Positions 19,358 through 28,013 of a DNA stretch of 64,000 bases are shown in pieces. The notes beneath the pieces are model-generated. The model was not told where the DNA came from, did no database searches, and saw only the letters and a list, made by a program, of their open reading frames with translations. Numbering within the stretch: the stretch's first letter is position 1; the number at the start of each line of letters is the position of its first letter. This DNA comes from Heyndrickxia camelliae (lineage in GTDB: Bacteria > Bacillota > Bacilli > Bacillales > Bacillaceae_C): positions 291,979-355,978 of the forward strand of contig NZ_PIQO01000003.1 of assembly GCF_002844575.1 (NCBI RefSeq), in the 5' to 3' direction. Made by a program: the position numbers and the translations under genes.

Positions 19358-19481
19358 CATGCTCATATTGCTCCTAACATTGCAATTTTAGATAGGGATT
19401 ATTTTTGTTACTTTTAACTCCAGTTTTTCACAAAATAGAATCATGATATATTTATATAAATGGGAAACATGGAGGTTTCTA

Positions 19482-19925
19482 ATGTGTGAGCCTATTCAAA
19501 TTATTTATGATGTTAAGGCATTGGAAGGAACTTGTTATGTAGAATTGAAACCAGGAAAATACACAGGGAATCATTGGAATAAAGACTCTATATATTTTTC
19601 AGATGAGACATTTTCATTCTTTTCTTTTGCAATTGAAAAACATTATAAGAGGTATAGTTTGTTTGGTGTGAGTGAGATAAGTATGCAAACTTGGGGACTA
19701 ATAATTGCTGAGCTTGAAAAACTAAAATCAATATTACAGAACAATCCAAACATTGCTGAATTAAAAAAACATCTTGTATTTTTGTTAGAAGAAATAACAG
19801 AGAAAAATTTTCTTAAAGACTTTCATGAAAATATAAACAGGCTGATAAGGGTAATAACTGAGCTACAAACATGGGTAATGAATACAAGCAAAAAACATGA
19901 TTTTATTTCAATCTTAGGAATTTAA
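19482..19925 (+). CDS. Unknown protein, 147 residues
   Basis: No family recognised. It starts at the ATG at 19482 with GGAGG seven bases upstream; the open frame extends to 19443 without a ribosome binding site. The N-terminal half looks beta-rich with aromatic residues. The C-terminal half is helical and Leu/Ile-rich (LEKLKSILQNN, INRLIRVITELQ). It stands alone between oppositely oriented genes of element 1, where cargo would be expected. Contains no CG dinucleotide. Confidence 0.7.
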   Translation: MCEPIQIIYDVKALEGTCYVELKPGKYTGNHWNKDSIYFSDETFSFFSFAIEKHYKRYSLFGVSEISMQTWGLIIAELEKLKSILQNNPNIAELKKHLVFLLEEITEKNFLKDFHENINRLIRVITELQTWVMNTSKKHDFISILGI

Positions 19926-20008
19926 AAAAGGGGAGGCAAATCACCTCTCCTGTACTCAATGTGCAATTATGTTCTGCCCTATGATCTATTCCTAAATTAC
20001 AGTATTAG

Positions 20009-20242
20009 TTAGTGACTTGTAATAAGTACAATACCAATAAGAATAGCTCCAAGTGATAACAAGAAAGCAAAACCACTGAGACTGCTTGGACTTAAAATTT
20101 CAGATAAGCCTATGATTAAAAAAAATACTTTTTTTGATTTTTTGGTTTCATCTTTCTTAAATTCTTTATAACCATAGCTCAATAAGTATATAGCAGATGC
20201 CAGACCAATTATTAAGAGGACTACTCCAAGCATTACTAACAC
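20009..20242 (-). CDS. Small membrane protein, 77 residues
   Basis: Two predicted membrane helices (about residues 1-24 and 45-75) separated by a Lys-rich loop (KEFKKDETKKSKK). Last gene of a minus-strand run of small genes beginning near 22629. Function unknown. Confidence 0.6.
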   Translation of the reverse strand: MLVMLGVVLLIIGLASAIYLLSYGYKEFKKDETKKSKKVFFLIIGLSEILSPSSLSGFAFLLSLGAILIGIVLITSH

Positions 20243-20292
20243 AAAAATCTAGTCCCCCAATCTAAACTGTTTTATTGGTTAATAAGTGTTTT

Positions 20293-20622
20293 TTAACTAA
20301 ACATGATACTATCTTTATCAAAATACTTCCTTACTTCCTCAGTAAACCCAGTATCCTCAATCCATTCAAAGACCTCATCCTCTAATGCCTGTATCTGCTC
20401 ATTTTCTGTTTCATCTTCTGAATAAAGGTATAAATCATTAATTCTGGCAATAGCTGCAGAAAGATTTAGTTTCTTTTCAAAAGCTTCTTTTGCTTCTGCA
20501 TCTGTTTCCTTTTCCCTGAATTTATCCTGTAGTCTATCTAATTGGTGTAAACCTTTGCTTAAAAAGTAAATTGCCATTAATAATTTTCTTTTTTCTTCAT
20601 CTGTCATTTGATTGAATTTCAA
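20293..20622 (-). CDS. Unknown acidic helical protein, 109 residues
   Basis: A soluble, helical, glutamate-rich protein (EKKLNLSAAIARINDLYLYSEDE) of no recognised family. The TTG at 20622 has GAGGTG six bases upstream and is preferred to the GTG nine bases further out, which lies inside that site. Co-oriented and closely spaced with the membrane-protein genes upstream. Confidence 0.6.
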   Translation of the reverse strand: MKFNQMTDEEKRKLLMAIYFLSKGLHQLDRLQDKFREKETDAEAKEAFEKKLNLSAAIARINDLYLYSEDETENEQIQALEDEVFEWIEDTGFTEEVRKYFDKDSIMFS

Positions 20623-20633
20623 TAATCTCACCT

Positions 20634-20810
20634 CTATCTTTCTTTAGGAAAAACTTTTTTTACTATTACTGCAACAATAAATACAGCAATAAAACAAAGG
20701 ATTAATCTAACTATTTCTGTAATTATCCAACTATCCCAAATATTTAAGTCCTTTGTGAATGTAACTACCACAATAGTAACTAAAACAGCTAATAAAGAAT
20801 CTTTATTCAA
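20634..20810 (-). CDS. Small membrane protein, 58 residues
   Basis: Begins with TTG three bases after the stop of the upstream gene, with GGTG nine bases ahead. One or two hydrophobic segments (LLAVLVTIVVVTF, IVRLILCFIAVFIVAVIV) and a basic tail KKVFPKER. Unknown function; probably translationally coupled to the 153-residue membrane protein. Confidence 0.5.
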   Translation of the reverse strand: MNKDSLLAVLVTIVVVTFTKDLNIWDSWIITEIVRLILCFIAVFIVAVIVKKVFPKER

Positions 20811-20813
20811 GCT

Positions 20814-21275
20814 TTATTCACCTTGTTCCTTTTTTTCTTTTTCCTCAAAAGCCATCCCAACCAAATGAAAGAATAGAACAGCAATGATTTCTGTTGTTAA
20901 TTGAATAGAAATACCACTAATTATTTCATCTGCTACATGAAATGCTACCCAAGAAAATGTGCAGTCTATAATCATCCTTGTGAGAAATAGTTTAGTTTTA
21001 CCTGTTATATTCTGAGTTGCTACTCTAATAAAAACCATTGCAATTAAATCAAGAATAAAGCCAATAATGAAATATAACAAAACAAAAAGTAATAGTGATG
21101 AAAAAGATTCATACCTTACTCCAAATAATTTTAAAAATCCTGCAATCCCAAAGAAAATGCTCCCAATAATAATTGAAACACAAACAATTATAAGTAATGT
21201 TATTGCTGAAACAGCAATTACCCTTTCAAAAAGATTCATTTCTTTAAAAGAATAATTTTTACTTTTCATTTTCAC
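20814..21275 (-). CDS. Membrane protein, 153 residues
   Basis: Four predicted membrane helices (about residues 15-45, 55-85, 95-115, 120-140) and a short charged C-terminus (EEKEKKEQGE). Not recognised. Part of the minus-strand small-gene run of element 1. Confidence 0.65.
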   Translation of the reverse strand: MKMKSKNYSFKEMNLFERVIAVSAITLLIIVCVSIIIGSIFFGIAGFLKLFGVRYESFSSLLLFVLLYFIIGFILDLIAMVFIRVATQNITGKTKLFLTRMIIDCTFSWVAFHVADEIISGISIQLTTEIIAVLFFHLVGMAFEEKEKKEQGE

Positions 21276-21305
21276 TCTTGTGATAACTCCCTTAGAGGCT
21301 TTTAT

Positions 21306-21629
21306 TTATGAGTTTTTACCAATCTTTTTTTCTCTGTATGGATATAACACTGTATCAACCCAATTTTTAAACATATCATTGGCACCTTGCTCTGTTTTAA
21401 TGTTTCCTAAGAATACCCCAAAGTAATCAGTATAGTGATGTTCCTGATTATCAAATAATGCTGTATATTCTTGTTTGTTTTCAAATTCATTAAAAAACAA
21501 ATCCAAAGTTTTATCATACCTTTCCAAAGCAATTGCCTCTAAATAAAAAGTAAATTGATCTTTATAATTGTCTATGTGTATGTGATTACCAGTATAATTT
21601 TCATTGTCAAAGTATCCTTTATTTTTCAT
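21306..21629 (-). CDS. Unknown protein, 107 residues
   Basis: A soluble acidic protein rich in aromatic residues and His (HHYTDYFG), with no family recognised. AAGGAG lies about 14 bases upstream of the ATG, a long spacing. Located 21 bases after the DUF4304-like gene. Confidence 0.6.
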   Translation of the reverse strand: MKNKGYFDNENYTGNHIHIDNYKDQFTFYLEAIALERYDKTLDLFFNEFENKQEYTALFDNQEHHYTDYFGVFLGNIKTEQGANDMFKNWVDTVLYPYREKKIGKNS

Positions 21630-21650
21630 GTCAAATTATATTACTCCTTA

Positions 21651-22358
21651 TTAAAAACCAAATTTCCCCAAGAGATTTTTTGTGTCATTCTCATTTTTTG
21701 TTATCAAAGCATTAATAAAATGAATATTTGCATTTTTAATTGCTTGTTTAATTTCAAGGTAAGGGAGTAACTCATCTTTCAGCATTTGTAAATATTTCTC
21801 ATACTTCTCTTTACTTGAGTATAAGACTTTATTTGTTTCAGCAACATCTAAAGTATGTTTTTCCAAATCAGCAATTATCAAATTTGCTGTGTTATAATCC
21901 CCTAGTTTAAGGTAAGAGTACAATTTATCAACATTCCAAAGCACTTCACCATATTTCTCTAACTCATGCTTATTTACAAAGTCCAAATATGTTTTAAGGT
22001 CTGTTACCTTTTCAAGAACAGGAGCAACATGCTTTTGGAAAACTGCTAATACATCATTAACAACAGAAACTGTCTTATTGTAATTAAGTCTGTCAAATTC
22101 CCAGTAATCAGCATTGGTTAAAAAATCATCAAGTCTAAAATTTCCTTCTCTTAAAAAGACCTTGTCATTCTTAATACAAAATGGAAATAGTCCAATGTTT
22201 AATGTGAAATCAATTGGACTGCTTTTAAATAAATATATGGTTTGAATAATCTCATTCCCCACTACTTTAATAAATAAGGAACCTTTTAGTTTGAATCCTA
22301 AACTTTCAGCATAATCTTTGAAAACTTCTTTATAAACTTTGGTTAATAATAAACTCAC
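21651..22358 (-). CDS. DUF4304-like protein
   Basis: A 235-residue protein whose first half follows the DUF4304 pattern: an N-terminal helix, then LGFKLKGSLFIKVVGNEIIQTIYL and a strand SPIDFTLNIGLF. The second half is helical (DLKTYLDFVNKHEL, LLPYLEIKQAIKNAN). DUF4304 proteins have no established function and are common among polymorphic-toxin and mobile-element neighbours. It starts with GTG after GGGGG. Confidence 0.6.
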   Translation of the reverse strand: MSLLLTKVYKEVFKDYAESLGFKLKGSLFIKVVGNEIIQTIYLFKSSPIDFTLNIGLFPFCIKNDKVFLREGNFRLDDFLTNADYWEFDRLNYNKTVSVVNDVLAVFQKHVAPVLEKVTDLKTYLDFVNKHELEKYGEVLWNVDKLYSYLKLGDYNTANLIIADLEKHTLDVAETNKVLYSSKEKYEKYLQMLKDELLPYLEIKQAIKNANIHFINALITKNENDTKNLLGKFGF

Positions 22359-22386
22359 TGTAATACCCCCATAGCAGGATTGTACA

Positions 22387-22629
22387 TTATTTCTTTTGTT
22401 TTAGTTTCCTTACTAATCCAGTAGCAGCAAGTATCAATCCCATAAATATTGGTAACTTGTGATTAGCATTTTCAGTTGTGTCTGTAATAATGATTAAGCT
22501 TAAAAGTACAATGAGGCATAAAAACACAATGTTCTTCTTCTGTTCACTAATTTTAAAGATTTTAAAGGAAAGAGTCAGTGATCCTAAAATAAGTAGAAAA
22601 ACAGCAATTTCAATAACATCAAGCCACAT
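22387..22629 (-). CDS. Small membrane protein, 80 residues
   Basis: Three hydrophobic segments and a basic C-terminus (VRKLKQKK). The ATG at 22629 has GAGGTG upstream; the longer frame to 22683 lacks one. First gene of the minus-strand run that ends at 20009. Unknown function. Confidence 0.6.
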   Translation of the reverse strand: MWLDVIEIAVFLLILGSLTLSFKIFKISEQKKNIVFLCLIVLLSLIIITDTTENANHKLPIFMGLILAATGLVRKLKQKK

Positions 22630-22860
22630 ATAATTCACCTCAATTATTGTCAAAAATCCATTCTTTGAGCAAATTCTAAACATAAAATATGCATATTACT
22701 ATTGGTAAATTTTCCTTAATCAAAGCTCACTATAATACACAGTGGGTAATATTACCAATTTAGTTTTTTTTAATTGTAGCTATATTTCAGGCACTTCTCT
22801 CCCTGCTCCTTACCCCCTAGTCCCCCCTGTACCCCCTTAGAGCTCATAGTGTCCATTTAA

Positions 22861-22955
22861 ACCTTACCCAAAATAGACAATAAAGTAATCCTTGATTATA
22901 CTAGGTTTATAGAGTCTATTTTAAATGTCTATTTACTGTTATATCAGGAGGTTAA
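22861..22955. promoter_or_regulatory. Possible res site upstream of resolvase
   Basis: The 95 bases before the resolvase gene contain inverted half-sites of the type AAATAGACA / TGTCTATTT and GAGTCTATTTT. Small serine resolvases usually act on such paired half-sites next to their own gene. Exact subsites cannot be drawn by eye. Confidence 0.4.
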
Positions 22956-22960
22956 CATAG

Positions 22961-23542
22961 ATGGCTAAGCAATATGGATATGCAAGGGTATCAACAGCAG
23001 ACCAACATCTAGAGGCTCAAGTAAAGGCTCTACAAGAGGCAGGAGCAGAGGAAATATATAAAGATAAGGCAACAGGCAAGAACACTCAGAGAGAAGGTTT
23101 ACAGGCTCTGCTAAGCATCCTACAGGCAGGAGATACACTTATTGTTACCAAGATGGATAGAGTGGCTAGGAATGTCAAAGAAGGCATACAGCTTGTGGAT
23201 GAGCTTACAGAAAAGGGGATCAAGCTGCATGTTTTAAATATGGGTATGTTTGATGGCTCTCCTACCTCAAAGCTAATCAGAAACATCCTTTTATCTGTAG
23301 CAGAATGGGAAAGAGAAATGATACTGGAAAGACAAAGAGAAGGAATAGCTGTAGCAAAAGCTCAAGGTAAGTACAAAGGTAAGCCTAAGAAATACACTGA
23401 TAAAAACCCTGCTTTAGTCCATGCATTAGAGCTGTTTGCAAACAGAGAAACCAATGGAAAGACAGTTAAGGAAATCTGTCAGATCACTAAGGTAAGCAGA
23501 GCATCACTGTACAATATTGCAAAGGAGAAGGGCATCCTCTGA
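22961..23542 (+). CDS. Resolvase/invertase-type small serine recombinase
   Basis: A 193-residue resolvase. The catalytic Ser10 lies in YARVSTADQ, followed by the KMDRVARN motif near residue 67, the long E-helix (SVAEWEREMILERQREGIA) and a C-terminal helix-turn-helix (VKEICQITKVSRASLYNIAKE). Such enzymes resolve plasmid dimers or cointegrates. Its presence beside a Rep-like gene suggests a plasmid ancestry for element 1. Good ribosome binding site (AGGAGG). Confidence 0.9.
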   Translation: MAKQYGYARVSTADQHLEAQVKALQEAGAEEIYKDKATGKNTQREGLQALLSILQAGDTLIVTKMDRVARNVKEGIQLVDELTEKGIKLHVLNMGMFDGSPTSKLIRNILLSVAEWEREMILERQREGIAVAKAQGKYKGKPKKYTDKNPALVHALELFANRETNGKTVKEICQITKVSRASLYNIAKEKGIL

Positions 23543-24231
23543 GGAACTGCTCTTTTTTTGTTTCATCTTTAATTCTCAATAGTCCCCCCTCCTATTTTTC
23601 AAACTGAAAGGTCAGAAAATAAATATTTTTATGTCTTGGACATTCTTGGAATCTTGGATGTTTTAAGCATTGGTACATCAACACTTTACTGTACTAAATA
23701 ATCCAAGACCATGCTTTTTACACTCCTTTTTCATAACATCATCCTTATTCCTTCCAATAAATTTTTAACTGAGGCAGAATACCTCCTTATTTCCTCCATT
23801 CCTCCATTTAATTTTAAAAAGTTTTTTCAACAGATAGCTGCAATATGTCACAGTTTTAAATTCCTCCTCTAATGATAGGTATGTGGACAGGTTGAGTAGT
23901 TATGGAAAAAGAATTGCATTGCCTGTCACAGCTCAATACTTTCATCTAATGGTAAATATGAAGGCAGGTTGAGCAGGGACATTATCAACCATGTCACAGT
24001 TTCAAAGTTACATCTAAATATAGTCATGTGGGGCAGTCAATCAATCCCATTTGTCCCTACTATCCAACAATCAGAGGGGGGAATGTCTACTTAACACTAA
24101 AGAACTGAAAGACTAGAAAGCTGAGAAAGACTTGATAGGTTGTAAAGGATGGATAGTATATCCCTTTTCTTTGTATCAAATTGAGTAACAACAATTACAA
24201 CAATATCTATGGGAGGAGGTAAGTAAATTCA
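23543..24231. other. Gene-free 689-base region with repeats; possible origin
   Basis: I see no credible gene. It holds three direct repeats built on the bipartite motif at about 23846, 23924 and 23992, each followed by a GGACAGGTTGAGTAG-like tail. The stretch before them is T/C-rich, and a G-run (AGAGGGGGG) lies near 24073. Placement directly upstream of a Rep-like gene is what an iteron origin or an autoregulated promoter would look like. Confidence 0.5.
23846..24028 (+). repeat. Bipartite motif copies 4-6, direct repeats
   Basis: Three copies of TGTCACAG, 14-15 bases, CTAATgATAG(g)TATG at 23846, 23924 and 23992, spaced 78 and 68 bases, all on the plus strand. Downstream tails (GGACAGGTTGAGTAG, GGCAGGTTGAGCAG, GGGGCAGTCAATCAA) are related too, so the repeat unit is about 55 bases. 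Confidence 0.7.
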
Positions 24232-24777
24232 ATGAATGTAGTAAATGAAAAAGACTACTCCAAGCATATCCCAAGAGAAACTATTCAGCAGGGGAAAGCT
24301 CTACTCAAGGAAAGACTTTGTACCTCTGATATTGAGCAAGAGCCATTTGTCCATTTATCTGTCAGAGAGTCCTACAATCTTTCTGCTGATGAAATTGAGA
24401 AAAAGGCTTACCTATCATTAGACAAGGATTTTATTGCTCAAGGGGGACTGTCTAAGCTCCATCCATCAGCACTAAAAGTATTGCTTGTTATTGCATCTCA
24501 TACTGATAAGGATGGCTTTGCATGGATTTCACAGGAGAGTATAGGAAAGCTAGTAGGACTTACTAGACAGCAGGTAGGAGTAATCATTCATAAGCATCTA
24601 TTACAAAATGTCTACAATGAAAGAAAGCTCCTAGAGGCTATCAAAATTAGAAAAAAGGATGGACAGGAGTTTTATCTTTACCATCCAATAAACTGCTACC
24701 TAGACTATGAGGTTTACTCTGGTGATGATGTTCTCACTGAGGAATATGAGGAATTAAATGTGATTGAAATAGACTAA
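24232..24777 (+). CDS. Winged-helix Rep-like protein
   Basis: A 181-residue protein with a central winged helix-turn-helix (LHPSALKVLLVIASHTDKDG, then ISQESIGKLVGLTRQQVGVII, about residues 78-125). This layout is shared by plasmid replication initiators and phage replisome organisers. It lacks the remaining domains of full-length RepA-type proteins, so it could also be a regulator. Its position behind three direct repeats favours replication or copy control. The ATG follows GGGAGGAGG. Confidence 0.6.
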   Translation: MNVVNEKDYSKHIPRETIQQGKALLKERLCTSDIEQEPFVHLSVRESYNLSADEIEKKAYLSLDKDFIAQGGLSKLHPSALKVLLVIASHTDKDGFAWISQESIGKLVGLTRQQVGVIIHKHLLQNVYNERKLLEAIKIRKKDGQEFYLYHPINCYLDYEVYSGDDVLTEEYEELNVIEID

Positions 24778-24799
24778 AAAATTATTGGGGGAATTTATA

Positions 24800-25444
24800 A
24801 TGAATAAATTACAAGTGAACTTTATGGCTACTTTGGCAATGTTAGGACTAGAAAATAAGGCTCAGGATGTTCTAGTAAATGACTTTAAGTCTCAGCTTGA
24901 GACTTTTAAAGATACTCATAAAACTATAGAAAATGCTCAGGCAGTACATGAGCAATATAATAATTTATCCAAAAATTTAACAACAGAAAAGAAAGCTCTA
25001 GAGGCTGAAGTTGTAGAGCTGAAAGAGTCCATTAACAATCTAGATGTTAAAGGTGACATTGTGGCTCAGGTTATGACCATAAATAAGTCCATTCAGGAAA
25101 AAGAGGAGAGAATTGCAGGAATTGCCTCAACTCAATTACTACTAGGTGGTAAAGCAAGACAGGATATTATTGATGCACTATATGAGGGGTACAAAGCTCA
25201 TAAAGCCTTATCAAGTGAAATTTATCAACTTATTGGTACAGTAAAGCCAATTATCAATCAAGCTAACAAAGCTCAGATTGTAAAGGCATTACAGTCTGTA
25301 GTAAATGAACTTAACCATTTGGGTTACATCCTAAGGGACATTACAGCTAGTGTTAATGCTGAAAGGCTTAATTATAAGGGTGTTGTTTTTAGTATCAGTA
25401 ATACTAGTATTATCTCTGCTATGTCTCAGATAGAAAGAATGTAA
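24800..25444 (+). CDS. Coiled-coil protein, 214 residues
   Basis: Long heptad-rich helices at about residues 30-110 (TEKKALEAEVVELKESINNL). No family recognised. The ATG at 24800 has GGGGG upstream; the frame opens at 24785. It lies 22 bases after the Rep-like gene, so the two are probably co-transcribed and may work together in replication or maintenance. Confidence 0.65.
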   Translation: MNKLQVNFMATLAMLGLENKAQDVLVNDFKSQLETFKDTHKTIENAQAVHEQYNNLSKNLTTEKKALEAEVVELKESINNLDVKGDIVAQVMTINKSIQEKEERIAGIASTQLLLGGKARQDIIDALYEGYKAHKALSSEIYQLIGTVKPIINQANKAQIVKALQSVVNELNHLGYILRDITASVNAERLNYKGVVFSISNTSIISAMSQIERM

Positions 25445-25459
25445 TTAAGAAATTTTTAG

Positions 25460-25497
25460 AGGTTGGGCAAGCTGCTCTGCCTCTTTTATTTTACAAG
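25460..25497 (+). terminator. Terminator after coiled-coil gene
   Basis: AGAGG and CCTCT enclose an imperfectly paired GC-richer region and are followed by TTTTATTTT. Confidence 0.5.
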
Positions 25498-25514
25498 AGA
25501 GGGAGAATGGATCA

Positions 25515-25838
25515 ATGAGCATAATTTATAATTTTAATACATGGAAAGTGTCAGGGAACAAAGCTCCTCAATGGAGTCAAAAGGCTTACAAACTAATGAG
25601 AGTAAACATAAATAAAAGAGGTTATACAGGTGAGCTATTGGGAGCAATCATGTATCTCCACTTTATAAAGGGGATGACTGTCACACAAATAAGAAAAGCT
25701 CCTACAGGTTATAACCTACCTAGTGTCCATATTAGGAGCATTATTAAAGGCACATTTAGTCCTGATGCATTTATTATTTTCATGGATATGCTTGAGACTG
25801 AGCCTGAGATATTGGACAGGCTTTTTAGAACATATTAA
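25515..25838 (+). CDS. Unknown basic protein, 107 residues
   Basis: A small basic protein (NFNTWKVSGNKAPQW at the N-terminus). A possible helix-turn-helix lies in KGMTVTQIRKAPTGYNLPSV, about residues 56-75. No family recognised. Ribosome binding site GGGAG. Confidence 0.6.
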   Translation: MSIIYNFNTWKVSGNKAPQWSQKAYKLMRVNINKRGYTGELLGAIMYLHFIKGMTVTQIRKAPTGYNLPSVHIRSIIKGTFSPDAFIIFMDMLETEPEILDRLFRTY

Positions 25839-25875
25839 AATTGAATAAATAGTTTCAATTAGGAGTGTAATTTAG

Positions 25876-26220
25876 ATGCACTGTTTTTGTGAGAATAAGC
25901 AAACTTTTGATTTAAAGGTTGAAGGTGATGTTAGTGCAGACCCTATTTGGTGCAATCAATGTGGCTGTAACTTTGACATTGAAGAGGCTCCCCTTTCAGA
26001 GGATTTAAAGGATGATTTGATGAGGTGGGCTATGATCTATGGTAGATGGATTGACTGGAGTAAAGATACTTTGCTCCCCAATGGAATAGAATTAGAAAAT
26101 GAGCATAATAAACAAGGGCAACAACTTACTGAAAAAGTGAAACAGGAGCTTGCTAATAAATATAGAGTAAGATTTTCTCCTTCTACATCAGCTAGAATGT
26201 ATTCTGATTTAGATTTTTGA
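25876..26220 (+). CDS. Small zinc-ribbon-like protein, 114 residues
   Basis: Cysteine pairs CFC near the N-terminus and CNQCGC about 25 residues later suggest a zinc ribbon. The rest is acidic, with RWIDWSKD. No family recognised. Good ribosome binding site AGGAGTG. Confidence 0.55.
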   Translation: MHCFCENKQTFDLKVEGDVSADPIWCNQCGCNFDIEEAPLSEDLKDDLMRWAMIYGRWIDWSKDTLLPNGIELENEHNKQGQQLTEKVKQELANKYRVRFSPSTSARMYSDLDF

Positions 26221-26275
26221 CTTATTCAATAAACAAGCTGTTTTTCTTGAATGAATTTTATCAGAAATAATAGTA

Positions 26276-26312
26276 AAGGAGGGGTTATCTGTGCCTCTCC
26301 TGCTTTTTTTGT
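26276..26312 (+). terminator. Terminator
   Basis: AGGAGGGG with a loop, then CCTCTCCT and CTTTTTTTG, after the zinc-ribbon gene. A closely related hairpin recurs near 26967. Confidence 0.65.
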
Positions 26313-26478
26313 TTAAATAGTCAGTGGTACTTTCTGTCCAGAGGCTTACAGGTTATGACTATGCTTGGTACTCAATCTTATATGTTGGATTTGTTTTTTT
26401 TGAAAATAAAATAAAATAAAATAAAATTAGTGGGAAGAATTATGAAGAAATGATTTTTCTGTAGAGGATGATTATTAA

Positions 26479-26895
26479 ATGATTACAATAGCTACTGCTG
26501 AAAATTACCTCAAAAATAAAATTGGTGATAATACAAATGATGTTCTTAAGGTTTGGGAGGAATTTAAAGCTTTTGCAAAAGAGGATGTTGTTGGAGAGGA
26601 AGAGAAAGCCATATTATTTCAGTGTGGAATTTTCAACTTTACTGGAGAGAAGTTATTTTATTTTGACCTTGTTAGACAATTCACTGATATAGAGGATGGA
26701 AATATGCAACAACTGCATTGTGAATTTGTTTTTAATCCTGTTAAAGAGTTTAAAAAATTAAAAGTATCAGAATGGTATTTTAACTATGAGGGTGAGTTAG
26801 ATGATTATTTTAAAAAAGTAGAAAATCTTAAGGAATTTAAAATTCCACTTAACTATACCCCTGTCCAATTTAACATTTTTCAAGAAGAAGTTTAA
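26479..26895 (+). CDS. Unknown acidic protein, 138 residues
   Basis: An acidic soluble protein, probably mixed alpha/beta, with an aromatic-rich strand region (LFYFDLVRQFTDIEDG, LHCEFVFNPVKEF). It resembles small cargo proteins of unknown role. RBS GAGGATG. The 258 bases upstream hold a terminator and an (AAAAT)n run. Confidence 0.55.
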   Translation: MITIATAENYLKNKIGDNTNDVLKVWEEFKAFAKEDVVGEEEKAILFQCGIFNFTGEKLFYFDLVRQFTDIEDGNMQQLHCEFVFNPVKEFKKLKVSEWYFNYEGELDDYFKKVENLKEFKIPLNYTPVQFNIFQEEV

Positions 26896-26963
26896 TGTTA
26901 GTATAAAGGTATTCCTATTTTCAGGAGAAGGGACAATAAAAATCAACAGAGATAACATAGTAA

Positions 26964-26994
26964 AGTAGGGGATTTGCCTCTCCTGCTTTTTTGT
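26964..26994 (+). terminator. Terminator
   Basis: GTAGGGGATTTGCCTCTCCTGC followed by TTTTTTG; nearly the same hairpin as at 26276. Confidence 0.6.
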
Positions 26995-27163
26995 ATAGTA
27001 AAATGAAAATTTAACTGAGATATTGCCTTTTTAAATGCCCACACAGTCTGCTGCAGTTTAAAAAATTGGAGGAGATTACATAACCCTAACAAAAAGGAGA
27101 GCATTTCTGCTCTCTATGAAGATATTCTTTATTAGTTGTTACCTCATAGTCAAAGAGCTACCC

Positions 27164-27994
27164 CTATAGATAATCAGAGACTGTTACATGTTTCATTGTA
27201 TTAGGTACAACAGATGCATACTCTGTATCAAATAACACTAGGTTAGTTCCATTTTTATGTACTGTGCTTTTATAAATCATACCTGCATAACCTTGCTCCT
27301 TTATATAATTTGCAATAGCTTGAAAAGGAGCATATTCCATCCTTTTTATATCTTGTTTGTCTGTTTCAACAGGCTTAAAAATTTGGTCAGATGAGAATAT
27401 ATTAAAGTAAAGCATTGTAATTATCTTGGAGAGCTTTGTATGATTCATAACTCTGAATTTCTTATCATAGGATTTTTTCTTAACATATTGCTCTAGCTCA
27501 TGAATTTGTTTAGGTATGCTACTATCCCCACAAATATTAACAACTTTTTTATTTCTTCCTAAATCAGTAACCTGAAATCTACATACAGTAGCTGTAGAAT
27601 CATGAGGTGCTCTTATTTCTTTTAAGCAGGTAGTAATGGATTCATTGAATTTATTTTGTTTGTTAATACCTAAATATAAAAATACAGTTCCTGGTGGGTT
27701 CATTCTATTTTGGTTTTGTGAATATTCAAGTGTAGGAATCATTCTATTGTAATTTGTAAGACTTTGTATTCCATTAGCTCCCCTATACATTGGAAATATG
27801 TCTTTCAAAGATTCCTCAAAATAACCAACAGCTTTTGTAAACATGCTATGAAAGGATTTAAAAAAGACATAATCACTAATTAACTTTTCTATGTCATTGT
27901 ACAAAACTTTACCTGAGCTTAAATCATCTTTTAACACAGTCCAAAGCTTTCCTAAATCATTAACAAGGTAATCATAATCAATATCATCTGCCAT
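27164..27994 (-). CDS. RES-domain protein, putative NAD-degrading effector
   Basis: 276 residues. An N-terminal helical region of about 85 residues precedes a RES-like domain: MYRGANG (Arg), NRMNPPGTVFLYLG (Arg, Tyr), NESITTCLKE (Glu) and C-terminal YAPFQAIANYIKEQGYAGMI followed by a KST serine and NLVLF. These match the residue pattern of RES toxins, which break down NAD+. Unlike RES-Xre toxin-antitoxin pairs there is no Xre antitoxin gene beside it. It follows the SIR2-like gene by 19 bases in one operon. Confidence 0.72.
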   Translation of the reverse strand: MADDIDYDYLVNDLGKLWTVLKDDLSSGKVLYNDIEKLISDYVFFKSFHSMFTKAVGYFEESLKDIFPMYRGANGIQSLTNYNRMIPTLEYSQNQNRMNPPGTVFLYLGINKQNKFNESITTCLKEIRAPHDSTATVCRFQVTDLGRNKKVVNICGDSSIPKQIHELEQYVKKKSYDKKFRVMNHTKLSKIITMLYFNIFSSDQIFKPVETDKQDIKRMEYAPFQAIANYIKEQGYAGMIYKSTVHKNGTNLVLFDTEYASVVPNTMKHVTVSDYL

Positions 27995-28013
27995 TTGTAC
28001 TCCCCCTAAAATC

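Noticed and set aside
23846..24028. CRISPR array
   Set aside because: Only three imperfect repeats with unequal spacing, and other copies stand alone far away; no cas genes.
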